A stretch of 64,000 nucleotides of DNA from Thiohalocapsa sp963695445 (GCA_963695445.1 CAVOGV010000031.1:1-64000); one strand, 5' to 3'; positions 19,960-29,513 are shown, counted from the stretch's first letter. Notes: generated from the sequence alone by a model not told the origin. Program-made: numbers and translations.

Positions 19960-20304
19960 GCGCTGATTGCGTCATGGGTTCGTTCCTCTGGCGTTGATGA
20001 CCGCACCGCTGTCGGGCGGTGTCGGTAGGGTTAAGCACGTCACTTATTCGGACTCAGTATGATCGCGACGGCAGGGTTACGCTGGCGTTGCAGCGACATT
20101 AACGTTTTGTCATGCGCCGACCGCCTCGCCGCGCGCGACAGGTGCGCGTTGCAGAGCAGCAAAGGGCATGCAAAGGGTTGCCATCGCCTGCTGACAGGAT
20201 TAGTTTGATCCGCGCGAGCGGAAGGCAAGACCAGCCGACACAGCGACGGACGCGGCGCCGGTCCGCACCACACCCAGCCAAACAACTCCGAGGAGAATCG
20301 AGCC
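19960..20304. other. Divergent intergenic region between degP and small gene
   Basis: No gene supported. It must hold the promoters for the degP-like gene (minus strand) and for the 62-residue ORF set (plus strand). An AT-richer patch around 20035-20115 is the most likely promoter area, but no box is clear enough to call. Confidence 0.4.
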
Positions 20305-20493
20305 ATGGCAAAACTGGAACAGGTCGAGATCGAACGTTACCGCCAGGAGCTAGAGCACGACGTGCAGCATCTGGTCAAGAAGTACTGCCGCATCATGAGC
20401 TGGGAGGTACCGGAGATCGATGAGCAGGCAGCATCCAAGTTGATCTTCCAGGCCCTGCGCGACGCCCTCGCGAATGCCGAACAGAGCGCCTAG
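20305..20493 (+). CDS. Small conserved-looking acidic helical protein
   Basis: 62 residues, MAKLEQVEIERYRQELEHDV onward, predicted mostly alpha-helical and charged, with one cysteine. The ATG is preceded by GAGGAGAATCGAGCC, a good ribosome site. No family recognised. Upstream of a lipoprotein-like ORF, a DUF1269 gene and marC on the same strand, so possibly the first gene of that unit. Cytoplasmic by appearance. Confidence 0.6.
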   Translation: MAKLEQVEIERYRQELEHDVQHLVKKYCRIMSWEVPEIDEQAASKLIFQALRDALANAEQSA

Positions 20494-20547
20494 CCGAGGC
20501 CATGGCGGTACCACGGCGCGGGTATCGCGCGGCTTGCCGCGCTCTGT

Positions 20548-20820
20548 ATGATCCCGGCGTTGGCCGCCGCCTGCGGCTCGAGCCCGCGGCAACAGCATCA
20601 TTACTGCACGCCGGAGCCGGGCATGACGACGCGGCAACTCGCCGACATGCGGTTGTCTGCTGCACGACTCCGGCGGACTTGCGTCGGCCTCCATGGCGCG
20701 CGCCGCGGGCGGCCCGGCGTGGAAACGATCATCATCGTCAACTACATTTGTCCACTCGGCGAGAAAGGCGTGGCGCGGGTGTCCGTGACCAATGGCGTCG
20801 CCGACTCTGTGTTCTACTGA
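20548..20820 (+). CDS. Possible small lipoprotein-like ORF
   Basis: Opens MIPALAAACGSSPRQQ, which looks like the end of a lipoprotein signal with a lipobox cysteine (LAAAC). The frame is open upstream to the previous stop with no ATG or GTG, so the N-terminus is incomplete or uses a non-standard start. Ends GEKGVARVSVTNGVADSVFY, 15 bp before the DUF1269 start. Length 90 residues. The middle part is Arg-rich and less convincing, so a frame break is possible. Function unknown. Confidence 0.35.
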   Translation: MIPALAAACGSSPRQQHHYCTPEPGMTTRQLADMRLSAARLRRTCVGLHGARRGRPGVETIIIVNYICPLGEKGVARVSVTNGVADSVFY

Positions 20821-20835
20821 ATTGGAGCAATCGTC

Positions 20836-21333
20836 ATGAGTGATCTGGTCGTTATCTCTTTCCCGCAGGAACAACTCGCGTTTGAAATGCGAGCCGAGCT
20901 TGCAAAGCTGCAAAAGGAATATCTGATCGACATGGAGGACGTGGTCGTCGTCACCAAGGACGACGCCGGCAAGGTCAAGCTGCACCAGGCCGTGAGCCTG
21001 ACCGCCATGGGCGCCGTCGGCGGCGGCTTCTGGGGCATGCTGATCGGCATGCTGTTCTTGAATCCGCTGCTGGGTGCCGCGGTCGGCGCCAGCGCCGGCG
21101 CGCTGTCCGGCAAACTCACGGACATCGGCGTCAACGACGAGTTCATGAAGGAGCTGGCAAACAGCTTCAAGCCCGGCTGCTCGGCCATCTTCATCCTTGT
21201 TCGCAAGGCCACCGCCGACAAGGTCCTGGAAGCGCTGAAGCCTTTCCACGGCAAGGGCAAGGTGCTGCAGACGTCGCTGACCAAGGACGAGGAGACGGAA
21301 TTGCGCAAGGTCATCGAAGGCGACACGGAATAG
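20836..21333 (+). CDS. DUF1269 domain-containing membrane protein
   Basis: 165 residues. N-terminal domain MSDLVVISFPQEQLAFEMRAELAKL with DMEDVVVVTKDDAGKVKLHQ, then a Gly-rich hydrophobic hairpin (GAVGGGFWGMLIGMLFLNPLLGAAVG) typical of DUF1269, and a C-terminal domain ending SLTKDEETELRKVIEGD. Members are often near stress or transport genes; function unknown. Strong spacing for an operon with marC 17 bp downstream. Confidence 0.92.
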   Translation: MSDLVVISFPQEQLAFEMRAELAKLQKEYLIDMEDVVVVTKDDAGKVKLHQAVSLTAMGAVGGGFWGMLIGMLFLNPLLGAAVGASAGALSGKLTDIGVNDEFMKELANSFKPGCSAIFILVRKATADKVLEALKPFHGKGKVLQTSLTKDEETELRKVIEGDTE

Positions 21334-21350
21334 GAAAAGGTCTTAATCAA

Positions 21351-22010
21351 ATGGAAGGCTTCGTCTTCGACAAGGCCATGATCGGCCATGGGCTGTCGGT
21401 ATTCATGGGTTTTTTCGCCATCATGAATCCGATCGCCAACACGCCCGTATTCCTGGGCCTGACCAGCAGCGACGACGCGGCGCTGCGACGCAAGATTGCA
21501 TTCCAGGCGGTGCTGACGACGTTTGTCATCATCACCGTGTTCTGCCTGCTGGGCTCGGTGATCTTCAAGCTGTTCGGCATCACGCTCCCGGCGTTTCGCA
21601 TCACCGGCGGCGTGCTGGTGGCACTGATCGGCTATCAAATGCTGCACGGCAGCAGCTCCAGCGTGCATCACCCCAGCGACGAGGACCAGCGCGCCAGCCG
21701 CGACGCCGCCCTCAGCATCGCCATCACGCCGCTGGCCATCCCCATCTTGGCCGGTCCTGGCACCATCGCTACGGCCATGAACTTCGCCTCCACCGGCGGC
21801 CTGCCAGAGATGCTGCTGACCATCTCTGCCTTTGCGATACTGTGTCTGATCACCTTCCTGTTCTTTGTCTTCGGCGAGGGGCTCACGCGCTTCCTGGGCA
21901 AGAGCGGGCTCAATGTCATCACCCGTCTCATGGGCCTGATCCTCGCCGTGATCGGGGTGCAAATGCTGATCGACGGCATCGACGGCGCATTCAAGATCGG
22001 CACAGGCTAA
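21351..22010 (+). CDS. MarC family integral membrane protein
   Basis: 219 residues with about six membrane helices. Signature: FFAIMNPIANTPVFLGLTS near the start and the repeated inner motif AITPLAIPILAGPGTIATAM. MarC-family members are membrane proteins of unresolved substrate; the historical link to multiple antibiotic resistance is not supported. Downstream of DUF1269 with a 17-bp gap, so probably cotranscribed. Followed by a long inverted repeat that may end the transcript. Confidence 0.95.
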   Translation: MEGFVFDKAMIGHGLSVFMGFFAIMNPIANTPVFLGLTSSDDAALRRKIAFQAVLTTFVIITVFCLLGSVIFKLFGITLPAFRITGGVLVALIGYQMLHGSSSSVHHPSDEDQRASRDAALSIAITPLAIPILAGPGTIATAMNFASTGGLPEMLLTISAFAILCLITFLFFVFGEGLTRFLGKSGLNVITRLMGLILAVIGVQMLIDGIDGAFKIGTG

Positions 22011-22023
22011 GGCGATTTCTGTC

Positions 22024-22155
22024 AAATCTCATACCAGCTGACTTGTCTTGACGCCCGCCTTCGTTGTCGCTCCGGCAGTCATGTAGCCCGGCTATGCTCC
22101 TGCCGGTGCTCCTTGAAGGCGAACCTCAATCCGGCGTCATCTGGTACGAGATTTT
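22024..22155. repeat. 132-bp imperfect inverted repeat (MITE-like)
   Basis: Outer arms AAATCTCATACCAGCTGAC (22024-22042) and GTCATCTGGTACGAGATTTT (ending 22155) are complementary with two mismatches. Inner stretches pair too: GACGCC...CCTTC with GAAGGCG...GGCGTC, and CCGGCAG with CTGCCGG around a GTAGCCCGGCTAT core. The whole stretch can fold into one long hairpin. It lies between convergent marC and garR-like genes. It could be a non-autonomous mobile element or a strong bidirectional terminator. Confidence 0.75.
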
Positions 22156-22218
22156 CCGGCAATCGCCTAAGCGCAAGACCTAGCCGTCGCCCCGACCCCC
22201 GCGCTCTCGCCGTTGGGG

Positions 22219-23109
22219 CTAGTCGCCATTCAACCGTCGTTGTGCCCGATAGATCGCCGCGGAATCGAGTTCGCCGTCCCCTTGCCCCACTAGCGCATTG
22301 ATCAATTGCGCCGCCTGCGCCGCGCCAGGCAGCGCGAGGCCAAGTTCATGGGCCGCCTCCATCACCAGACGCATGTCCTTCTGAAACAGCGCGCACTTGA
22401 AGCCGGGGTCATAGCGATCGTCGAGCATGCGCTGGCCGTGTAGCTCCAGGACGCGGCTGTTGGCAAAGCCGCCGAGTAGGGCCTCGCGCACCTTGGCGCC
22501 GTCGACACCGGAGGCCTTGGCCAGTAGCATCGCCTCGCCGACCCCGGCGATGGTCTGGCTGATGACCACCTGATTGCAGGCCTTGCAAACCTGCCCGGCG
22601 CCGCTGTCGCCGACGTGCACGATGTTCTTGCCCATGACCTCGAACAAGGGCCGCACGCGCTCGAAGGCGGGCCGCGAGCCGCCCACCATGATCGACAGCG
22701 TGCCGGCGATGGCACCGACATCGCCGCCGGAGACCGGCGCGTCCAGCAGCTCGGCGCCAGCCGCGAGCAGACGCTCGTTCATGGACCGTGTCGCCGAGGC
22801 GGAGATGGTGCTCATGTCCACCACCACGGCGCCGGGCTGTACGCCGTCGATGATGGCGCTACCGTCTTGCCGTCTCCGAGAATCACCTGCTCCACATCCG
22901 GCGTGTCCGCCACCATGGTGAAGATGATCGACGCCCGGCGCGCTACCTCGGCCGGACTCGCGCAGGTCTCGGCGCCAGCCGCCGCCAGCGGTTCCATGGA
23001 TTCCGCTCTGCGAGCATGCGACGGCCAGGTCGAAACCGGCCTTGATAAGGTTCAGGGCCATGGGCCGGCCCATGATGCCGAGGCCGATAAAGCCGATCTT
23101 GTCTGTCAT
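22219..23109 (-). CDS. NAD(P)-dependent 2-hydroxy-3-oxopropionate reductase-like (GarR family)
   Basis: Member of the beta-hydroxyacid dehydrogenase family: reduces tartronate semialdehyde or a similar beta-hydroxyacid. Rossmann start IGFIGLGIMGRPMALNL, substrate motif LLDAPVSGGDVGA and catalytic lysine in AGQVCKACNQVV. The apparent 296-residue frame is misleading: residues about 33-85 are out of register, and the proper sequence SMEPLAAAGAETCASPAEV...IIFTMVADTPDVEQVIL lies in another frame (about 22860-22995). Two compensating frame changes (near 23010 and 22860) therefore restore the family. Stands alone; no glyoxylate genes nearby. Confidence 0.88.
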   Translation of the reverse strand: MTDKIGFIGLGIMGRPMALNLIKAGFDLAVACSQSGIHGTAGGGWRRDLRESGRGSAPGVDHLHHGGGHAGCGAGDSRRRQDGSAIIDGVQPGAVVVDMSTISASATRSMNERLLAAGAELLDAPVSGGDVGAIAGTLSIMVGGSRPAFERVRPLFEVMGKNIVHVGDSGAGQVCKACNQVVISQTIAGVGEAMLLAKASGVDGAKVREALLGGFANSRVLELHGQRMLDDRYDPGFKCALFQKDMRLVMEAAHELGLALPGAAQAAQLINALVGQGDGELDSAAIYRAQRRLNGD

Positions 23110-23508
23110 CTTGTTCCTCTGTTTGTTGGTGAGGTTGAGATACGCACGCCGCGCGCTTGTTTGGCCAGCCCGTCACTGCACCGACGGGGCCGATGGGTCT
23201 TCGGCCGGTTCCAGTGGTTGCCGCGCGTGGTTACCGCGCGTGGTTACCGCGCGCGGAGACTGTGCCAGTATTCGCAAAAGCGTGCGAAAGATGTTTTTCA
23301 ATACGAAGGACATGAACGACATTAAGGACACGAAGGACAAGAAGAAGAAAATACATTCTTTTCAGAGTCTTTTGCACCTTCGCGCTCTTCGTGTTCTTCG
23401 TGGTTCGCTATTCTCTTGGTGGTTCGCGGAATCCTTGCACAGCCTCGTGGCTTGAACGCGCTGATCTAGGCCGGCTCGGATCGGCTCGGATCGGCTCGGC
23501 GCTCGGCG
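23110..23508. other. Intergenic region with AAGGACACGAAGG-type repeats
   Basis: No gene. Contains a triplicated GGTTACCGCGCG tract near 23220-23255 and an imperfect foldback in which ACGAAGGACAAGAAG (about 23325-23345) can pair with CTTCGTGTTCTTCGTGG (about 23385-23402). These simple purine/pyrimidine repeats look like genomic filler or a non-coding hairpin. Confidence 0.5.
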
Positions 23509-24444
23509 TCACAGGGCCACGACCACCCGCACCCACAGGTAGGCGATGGCGAGCGTGATCAGCGACACCGGCAGGCCGACCTTGGCAAAATCCCAAAATG
23601 AGATCCGCAGGCCGCGCGCGGCGGCGGCGTCGACGACGATGATGTTGGCGAGGCTGCCGATGATGATCAGGTTGCTGGCCAGCCCGCTCGCCAGCGCCAT
23701 CAACGGGCCGGCCAGCGGATCATGTCCGGCGAAGGGCAGCAACAGCATGACCGTAGGCACGTTCGAGGCGATATCGCTGAGCACCGCGGTGACCGCGAAC
23801 AGCACGTCGCCATGGTGCAGGTTCACGCCCCACTGCTGCAACGCCGCCACCAACTGGTCGGATAGGCCGGCGTCGGCGAAGGCGCCGTTGACGATGAACA
23901 ACCCGACGAACAGGATCAGCAGGTCCCAGTCGACGCGCTCGAGCATGGTGCGCGAGACGAAGCGGGCGTTGAACAACATCAGCACGCCGGCGACCGTCGC
24001 GACCATGCCGCGGTCCCAGCCCGTGAAGACAAAGGCGTACAAAATGAAGGCAAGCACCAGGAGGCCCTTAGCGGTCTCCCATCGCTCCAGACTCGGCTCA
24101 GGCAACGGGGCCGACGACGCTTGCGCCTGCTGATCCAGGTCCCAGCGTCCGCGGTAGATCAGCGCCAGTACGCCCCAGACCACCGCCAGCGACAGCAGCG
24201 CGGGCACCGCTGCATAGCCCAGATAGCCGGCAAAAGTGAGATCCAGGCGCTGCGCGATCAGCATGTTCTGCGGGCTGCCGATGATGGTCGCGACCGAGCC
24301 GGCATTCGCGGCCAGCGCGATGGCCAACAGGAACGGCACCGGGTTCATGCCGCGGCGCAGCGCGATGGCCAGGATCACCGGGGTCATCGCCACCGCCACC
24401 ACGTCGTTGGTCAGAAACGCCGGCTCGTCTGCGAACCGGAGCAA
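23509..24444 (-). CDS. SLC13/ArsB-NhaD-type permease, 5'-truncated
   Basis: Integral membrane protein of the ion transporter superfamily (anion/Na+ symport or arsenite type), about 311 residues visible. It begins inside the first repeat at EPAFLTNDVVAVAMTPVILAI, normally preceded by about 100 residues and two or three helices. The two characteristic half-repeats are visible: LAANAGSVATIIGSPQNML and LSDIASNVPTVMLLLP. The missing 5' end falls at about 24445, only about 145 bp from the nrdD start, so a deletion or rearrangement joined the two loci. Probably inactive; a short N-terminally altered product cannot be excluded. Confidence 0.8.
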   Translation of the reverse strand: MLRFADEPAFLTNDVVAVAMTPVILAIALRRGMNPVPFLLAIALAANAGSVATIIGSPQNMLIAQRLDLTFAGYLGYAAVPALLSLAVVWGVLALIYRGRWDLDQQAQASSAPLPEPSLERWETAKGLLVLAFILYAFVFTGWDRGMVATVAGVLMLFNARFVSRTMLERVDWDLLILFVGLFIVNGAFADAGLSDQLVAALQQWGVNLHHGDVLFAVTAVLSDIASNVPTVMLLLPFAGHDPLAGPLMALASGLASNLIIIGSLANIIVVDAAAARGLRISFWDFAKVGLPVSLITLAIAYLWVRVVVAL

Positions 24445-24588
24445 ACGCGAGAGACTGATTTACCTTGTTTTCAACCTGCCTAATTGACCTGCATCAACCA
24501 TCTGCGATCCATCAACTACACCAGATATAGCCTCTCCTATAATGCAGAGCACAATATCTTGTGCCTTCCCGCGAATGAGGTCCATCCC

Positions 24589-27500
24589 ATGGAAAATGCC
24601 GTGCCGAACCTTGCGACCCTGCCCCGCCGCGTCCTCAAGCGCGATGGGCAACAGGTGCCGTTCGACGCGGCCAAGATCGAGGCGGCTATCCTCAAGGCCG
24701 GACGCGCCACCGGCGAGTTCGGCGAACTGGAGGCCTCGCTGCTGACGGCGCAGGTGGTCAAGGTGCTGGCGCACCGCTACGGCGCTTCGGCGGATAGTCC
24801 GGTGTCCCAGATACCGACGCCGGCCAAGACCGCGTTCCAGACATCGAGGGCATCCAAGACGTGGTGGAACAGACGCTGATCAGCGCCAACCACTTCGAGA
24901 CCGCGCGCTCCTACATCGTCTACCGCGAACAGCGCGCCAAGCTGCGCACCGACCGGCACACGCTGGTGGATGTCGCCAGCTCCATCAACGAGTATCTGGA
25001 CCGCTCCGACTGGCGCGTCGTCGGCCAACGCCAACCAGGGCTATTCGCTGGGTGGGCTGATCCTGAACACCTCCGGCAAGATGATCGCCAACTATTGGCT
25101 GAGCCATGTCTACTCACCGGAGATCGGCGAGGCGCACCGCGAAGGCGACATGCACATCCACGATCTCGACATGCTCGCGGGCTACTGCGCTGGCTGGTCG
25201 CTGCGCACCCTGCTCACCGAGGGCCTGAACGGCGTCCCCGGCAAGGTCGAGGCCGGCCCGCCCAAGCACATGTCCAGCGCCATCGGCCAGATCGTGAATT
25301 TTCTCGGCACGCTGCAAAACGAGTGGGCCGGCGCCCAGGCATTCTCCAGCTTCGACACCTACATGGCGCCCTATGTGCGTCTCGACGGGCTCGACTATCC
25401 GCGCGTCAAGCAGTACATCCAGGAGCTGATCTACAACCTCAACGTGCCCTCGCGCTGGGGCTGTCAGTGCGTCGACGCGGAGACCGAATGCCTGACCGAG
25501 CACGGCTGGAAGCGTTACGACGAGATCGCCGAAGGCGAGCGCATCGCCACCTTCGACTGGCGCAACAATCGTCTGGAATACCTGGAGCCGCTTGCGATCA
25601 CGGCCTACGACTTCGACGGCGACATGTACGTGCTGCGCAACCGCACCCAGGAGCAATGGGTCACGCCGAAACACAAGGTCGTCCGCAAGGTCTTCAACTC
25701 CGATGATCGCTGGGTCCTCGAAGAGATCGAAGACGTCGCCAAGCTAAAGTCGCCGGTCATCGTGCCGAATGCCTGGGAGACGACATCGACTGTCGAGGTG
25801 GACGACAACCTGGTCATGTTGCTGGCCTGGGTAGTCTCCGAAGGCAATCTTGATTTAGACGCCGGTCGCCGCCGCGTCAGCATCTGGCAATCGACGGGCA
25901 ACCGCGAGAATTCGGCCGAGATCGCATGGCTGTTGACCGAGATGGGCCTGACCTGGCACGAGCGCCGCCAAACCGGCACATACGCCAATCACCCGGTGTG
26001 CCGTTATCGGCTGAACAGCGAGGGCAGCGAGTTGGTGCTGACCCACTTGCAGCGCAAATGCGTGCCGCCGCTGATCCGTACCCTGTCGGCGCGGCAGATC
26101 CGGCTGTTTCTCGATACCTATATTAAGGGCGACGGCAGCATCGAGCCGAACGGCCGCACCCGCATCTACACCAACGACCAGGAAAATCTGGACGCGCTGC
26201 AGGAACTCTGCGCCTTGGCCGGCTATGGCAGCACCGTCTATACCCGCAAGGACTCCGGCGTGCATGTGCTGAACATCGTTCGCAACCGCGAAACCTACAT
26301 CCAGCTGATCGAACGCAAACCCTATCGGGGCAAGGTCTGGTGCCCGACCACCCGCAACGGCACCTTCGTCGCACGACGCCGTGGCAAGACCTTCATCACC
26401 GGCAACACCCCGTTCACGAACCTCACCTTCGACTGGGTCTGCCCGGAAGACCTGCGCGAGCAGGTGCCGGTGATCGGCGGCAAGGAGCAAGCCTTCACCT
26501 ACGGCGAGCTACAGGCCGAGATGGACCTGATCAACCGCGCCTACATCGAGGTGATGACCGAGGGCGATGCCAAGGGCCGCATCTTCACCTTCCCGATCCC
26601 CACCTACAACATCACCGACGACTTTCCGTGGGACGACGCCAACGCCGAGCGGCTGTTCGGCATGACCGCAAAGTATGGCCTCCCGTATTTTTCCAATTTC
26701 GTCTCGTCGGACATGGAGCCCAACATGGTGCGCAGCATGTGCTGCCGGCTGCGCTTGGACGTCACGGAATTGCTCAAGCGCGGCAACGGCCTGTTCGGCT
26801 CGGCCGAGCAGACCGGTTCGCTCGGCGTGGTCACCATCAATTGCGCACGCCTCGGCTACACCCATCGGGGTGACGAGGCCGGACTGCTGCGACGGCTCGA
26901 TGCGCTGATGGAACTCGCCAAAAAGAGCCTGGAGCTGAAGCGCAAGGTGATACAGCGGCACATGGACGCCGGGCTCTTCCCCTACACCAAGCGCTATCTC
27001 GGCACGCTGCGAAACCACTTCAGCACCATCGGCGTCAACGGCATCAACGAGATGATCCGCAACTTCACCGACGACGCCGAGGACATCACCAGCGACTGGG
27101 GGCACGACTTCGCGGCTCGGGTGCTCGATCACGTGCGCGATCGCATGGTGCAGTTCCAGGAAGAAACCGGGCACATGTACAACCTGGAGGCGACGCCGGC
27201 GGAGGGCACCACCTACCGCTTCGCCCGCGAGGACAAAAAGCGCTTCCCCGACATCCTACAGGCCGGCACCGAGGATGCGCCCTACTACACCAACTCCTCG
27301 CAGCTACCGGTCGGCTACACCGACGACCCGTTCCAGGCGCTGGAGATGCAGGACACCCTGCAATCGAAGTACACCGGCGGCACCGTGCTGCACCTGTACA
27401 TGAGCGAGCAGCTCAGCTCCGCGCGACGCCTGCAAGCGCCTGGTGCGCCGCGCGCTGGAGAACTTCCGCCTGCCCTACGTCACGGTCACGCCGATCTTCT

Positions 27501-27652
27501 CCATCTGCCCGACCCATGGCTATCTCGCCGGCGAGCATGAGTTTTGTCCCAAATGCGATCAGGAGCTGATCGCGAAAAAGCGCTTACAGCTCGGCGCCGA
27601 GGAGCCAACGCCGGGACTCGAAGGTGCCGAGGAAGCGGCACCCAGGGCCTAA
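24589..27652 (+). CDS. nrdD: Anaerobic (class III) ribonucleoside-triphosphate reductase, catalytic chain, intein-bearing
   Basis: Oxygen-sensitive ribonucleotide reductase main chain. ATP-cone at the start (RVLKRDGQQVPFDAAKIEAA), then the barrel: NQGYSLGGLILNTSGKM, DMHIHDLDMLAGYCAGWSLR, VPSRWGCQ, and after the intein TPFTNLTFDWVCPEDL, MVRSMCCRLRLDVTELL (conserved Cys region) and IGVNGINEMIRNF. The C-terminal zinc site ICPTHGYLAGEHEFCPKC is present. Frame breaks near 24830, 25015 and 27425. The chain stops at 27652 without the glycyl-radical segment, which lies in a separate ORF from 27792. Without intein the product would be about 710 residues. Unusual in combining an intein with a detached radical loop. 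Confidence 0.93.
25468..26406 (+). other. Intein with LAGLIDADG homing endonuclease inside nrdD
   Basis: A 313-residue in-frame insertion splits the conserved NrdD stretch VPSRWG-CQ / TPFTNLTFDW. N-terminal splice block: CVDAETECLTEHGWK with Cys1, then YDEIAEGERIATFD. Block B-like region: MYVLRNRTQEQWVTPKHKVV with TxxH-type TPKH. Two LAGLIDADG-like motifs: MLLAWVVSEGNLD and FLDTYIKGDGSI. C-terminal block: GKTFITGN followed by Thr as +1 residue. The penultimate residue is Gly in place of the usual His, seen in some functional inteins. After splicing the extein would read GCQTPFTN. No frame break inside, so it looks intact. Confidence 0.93.
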
Positions 27653-27694
27653 CCCGGCAGAGCCGAAACCAAAGCGTGGTCGACGACTCCGCTT

Positions 27695-27759
<65 letters not shown>

Positions 27760-27791
27760 GAGACTACACTGAAATGACAGGAGCACGAACG

Positions 27792-28091
27792 ATGACCAAC
27801 GAACCGATCGAACTGCAAGATGAGGAACGCACCCGCTGCGAGGTCTGGACCCGCGTCATGGGTTATCACCGGCCGGTATCCGCCTTCAACGCCGGCAAGC
27901 GCGCCGAGCATGCGGACCGAGCCTATTTCTCCGAGCGGCCCGCCAGCACTGCCGAACCATCCAAACAAGCGTTGCGAAACCCGCCGCGAAGCCGCCTGAT
28001 AGGATCGCCACGAGCCTGTGATGTTGCTGCCACGGCGCCGCGACGAAAGAAGCACGTCCGCGGCCGCGGCAGTCGAAAGTGGGCTGCGCGC
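27792..28091 (+). CDS. Glycyl-radical domain of class III ribonucleotide reductase, separate ORF
   Basis: Begins MTNEPIELQDEERTRCEVWT and contains RVMGYHRPVSAFNAGKRAEH, the canonical NrdD C-terminal radical loop in which the first glycine is activated by NrdG. A CAGGAG ribosome-like site precedes the ATG. After FSERPAS the frame stays open through about 45 low-similarity, Arg-rich residues and then enters NrdG without a stop. It could therefore be a free-standing radical subunit, a radical-loop/activase fusion, or the tail of nrdD displaced by the hairpin. A lost stop codon is equally possible. The domain identity is clear; the arrangement is not. Confidence 0.82.
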
Positions 28092-28798
28092 ATGGATCAG
28101 ACCATGACGACGTCACAGTCCCTGCGAGTCGGTGGCCTGACCCCGCTCACCAGCATCGACTACCCCGGCGAACTCGCCGCGGTGATCTACTGCCAGGGCT
28201 GCCCCTGGCGCTGTCGGCATTGTCACAACGGCCATCTGCTGAGCGCCGATGCGGAGCTGCCGATCCCCTGGGACGAGGTAAAGGCCTTTCTGGACACGTC
28301 GTCGCGGCCTGCTCGACGCGGTGGTCTTCACCGGCGGCGAACCCACCGCGCAAGCGGCGCTGCCCGCCGCCATGGCCGAGTGCCGCGCCATGGGCTACAA
28401 GGTCGGACTGCACACCGGCGGCCCCTACCCGGAACGACTGCCGCCCTTGCTGCCGCTGATCGATTGGATCGGGCTCGACATCAAGGCCCTGCCCGAAGAC
28501 TACCCGCTGATCACCGGCGTACCCGGCTCCGGCGACAAGGCCTGGCAAAGCCTGCGCCTGCTGCTCAACGCCAAGATCGCGTTAGAAGTCCGCACCACGC
28601 CGATGCCGGGGCTCGATGATCACGACTATCTGAGCCGCTTGATGCAGCACCTAGCGGCGGCCGGCGTCACCGATTACGCGCTGCAGCAATGCCAAACCCA
28701 GCATGCAATGGATCCCGACCCTAACCCACGCCCAGATCCTGCGCCCGGCCGATTGGACCGACCAGCCATTCGCGCACTTCACCCTCAGGACCGGTTAA
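28092..28798 (+). CDS. nrdG: Anaerobic ribonucleotide reductase-activating protein (radical SAM), frame-broken
   Basis: Generates the glycyl radical on NrdD using S-adenosylmethionine. Start MDQTMTTSQSLRVGGLTPLT (a second ATG at 28104 is possible), then DYPGELAAVIYCQGCPWRCR with the CxxxCxxC iron-sulfur motif ending HCHNGHLL. Continues after a frame break near 28305 with AVVFTGGEPTAQAALP (the GGE motif) and WIGLDIKALPEDY, and after another near 28725 with QILRPADWTDQPFAHFTLRT to the TAA at 28796-28798. About 235 residues when joined, normal for the family. Same frame as the preceding glycyl-radical ORF. Confidence 0.88.
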
Positions 28799-28846
28799 AC
28801 GCCAAGCCCCACCGTCTTGGACTCCAGGCGCTCCGGACCCGACACA

Positions 28847-29077
28847 TCAGCCTTGAGGCCGATGCGCCTCCGCGTCGCGATAGTGGACATCGGTCCAGCA
28901 GCGGGGCAAATCCTCGCCGGAACAGAACACCAGGTCGTTCTTGGCGAAGCGTTCAGGCTCCTGCACCTCCTCCCCGTAGTGATAACGGCCGATCAGTGCC
29001 TCGTGCATGGGGTTGTAGAGGTCATTGATACTCAAGACCTCAATCATTTTGCCGGTCTGACGATGCTGCAAATACAT
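28847..29077 (-). CDS. Small conserved protein of unknown function
   Basis: About 76 residues, MYLQHRQTGKMIEVLSINDL onward, with GRYHYGEEVQEPE, LVFCSGEDLPRCWTDVHYRD and a Glu/His-rich character. The ATG at 29077 is chosen because GGGGAGG lies seven bases upstream, a strong ribosome site. I recall similar uncharacterised proteins in purple sulfur bacteria, but cannot assign a function. Convergent with nrdG. Frame intact. Confidence 0.72.
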   Translation of the reverse strand: MYLQHRQTGKMIEVLSINDLYNPMHEALIGRYHYGEEVQEPERFAKNDLVFCSGEDLPRCWTDVHYRDAEAHRPQG

Positions 29078-29323
29078 GGCTAACCTCCCCAGTTGCTCTC
29101 TCAAGTTGAGATCGCTCTGTTCTCACCTTTAAAGTTAGTACCAGGCGGCCATGGTGGCTATAGCACTCGCCAGCGGATCTTTCACCGGCCCAACAGGCCA
29201 ACCCACGCGTCACCGCGGGTTGCAGCGCGATCGGCTCAAGCAGTTATCATGTACGACAGAAAAGCCGTCCGCCGACAACAACGCTACCTGTTCGCTCTCC
29301 CACCGACCAGAGGACTCCACACA

Positions 29324-29428
29324 ATGCTCAATCTGCCAGGCGACGTCGTCACCATGCTGATCGTCATGCCCATCTTCCTACTGTTGCCGCTGCTCGTCAT
29401 CTTCATCGCCTACCGGATCATCAGATAG
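29324..29428 (+). CDS. 34-residue single-span membrane peptide
   Basis: MLNLPGDVVTMLIVMPIFLL followed by LPLLVIFIAYRIIR: a polar start, one long hydrophobic helix and a positively charged end, as in small inner-membrane proteins. AGAGGA lies nine bases before the ATG. It also sits in a longer open frame, but the ribosome site supports this start. Function unknown. Stands alone between the conserved small gene and the reverse transcriptase remnant. Confidence 0.55.
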   Translation: MLNLPGDVVTMLIVMPIFLLLPLLVIFIAYRIIR

Positions 29429-29513
29429 GAAGTTCCAGCACAGCAGCCGCATCCGGCTCGCAGGATCAGCTTTGTCGATTCCCAGGGGCCCACTGCGCTA
29501 GCCTGTCGTCGAC

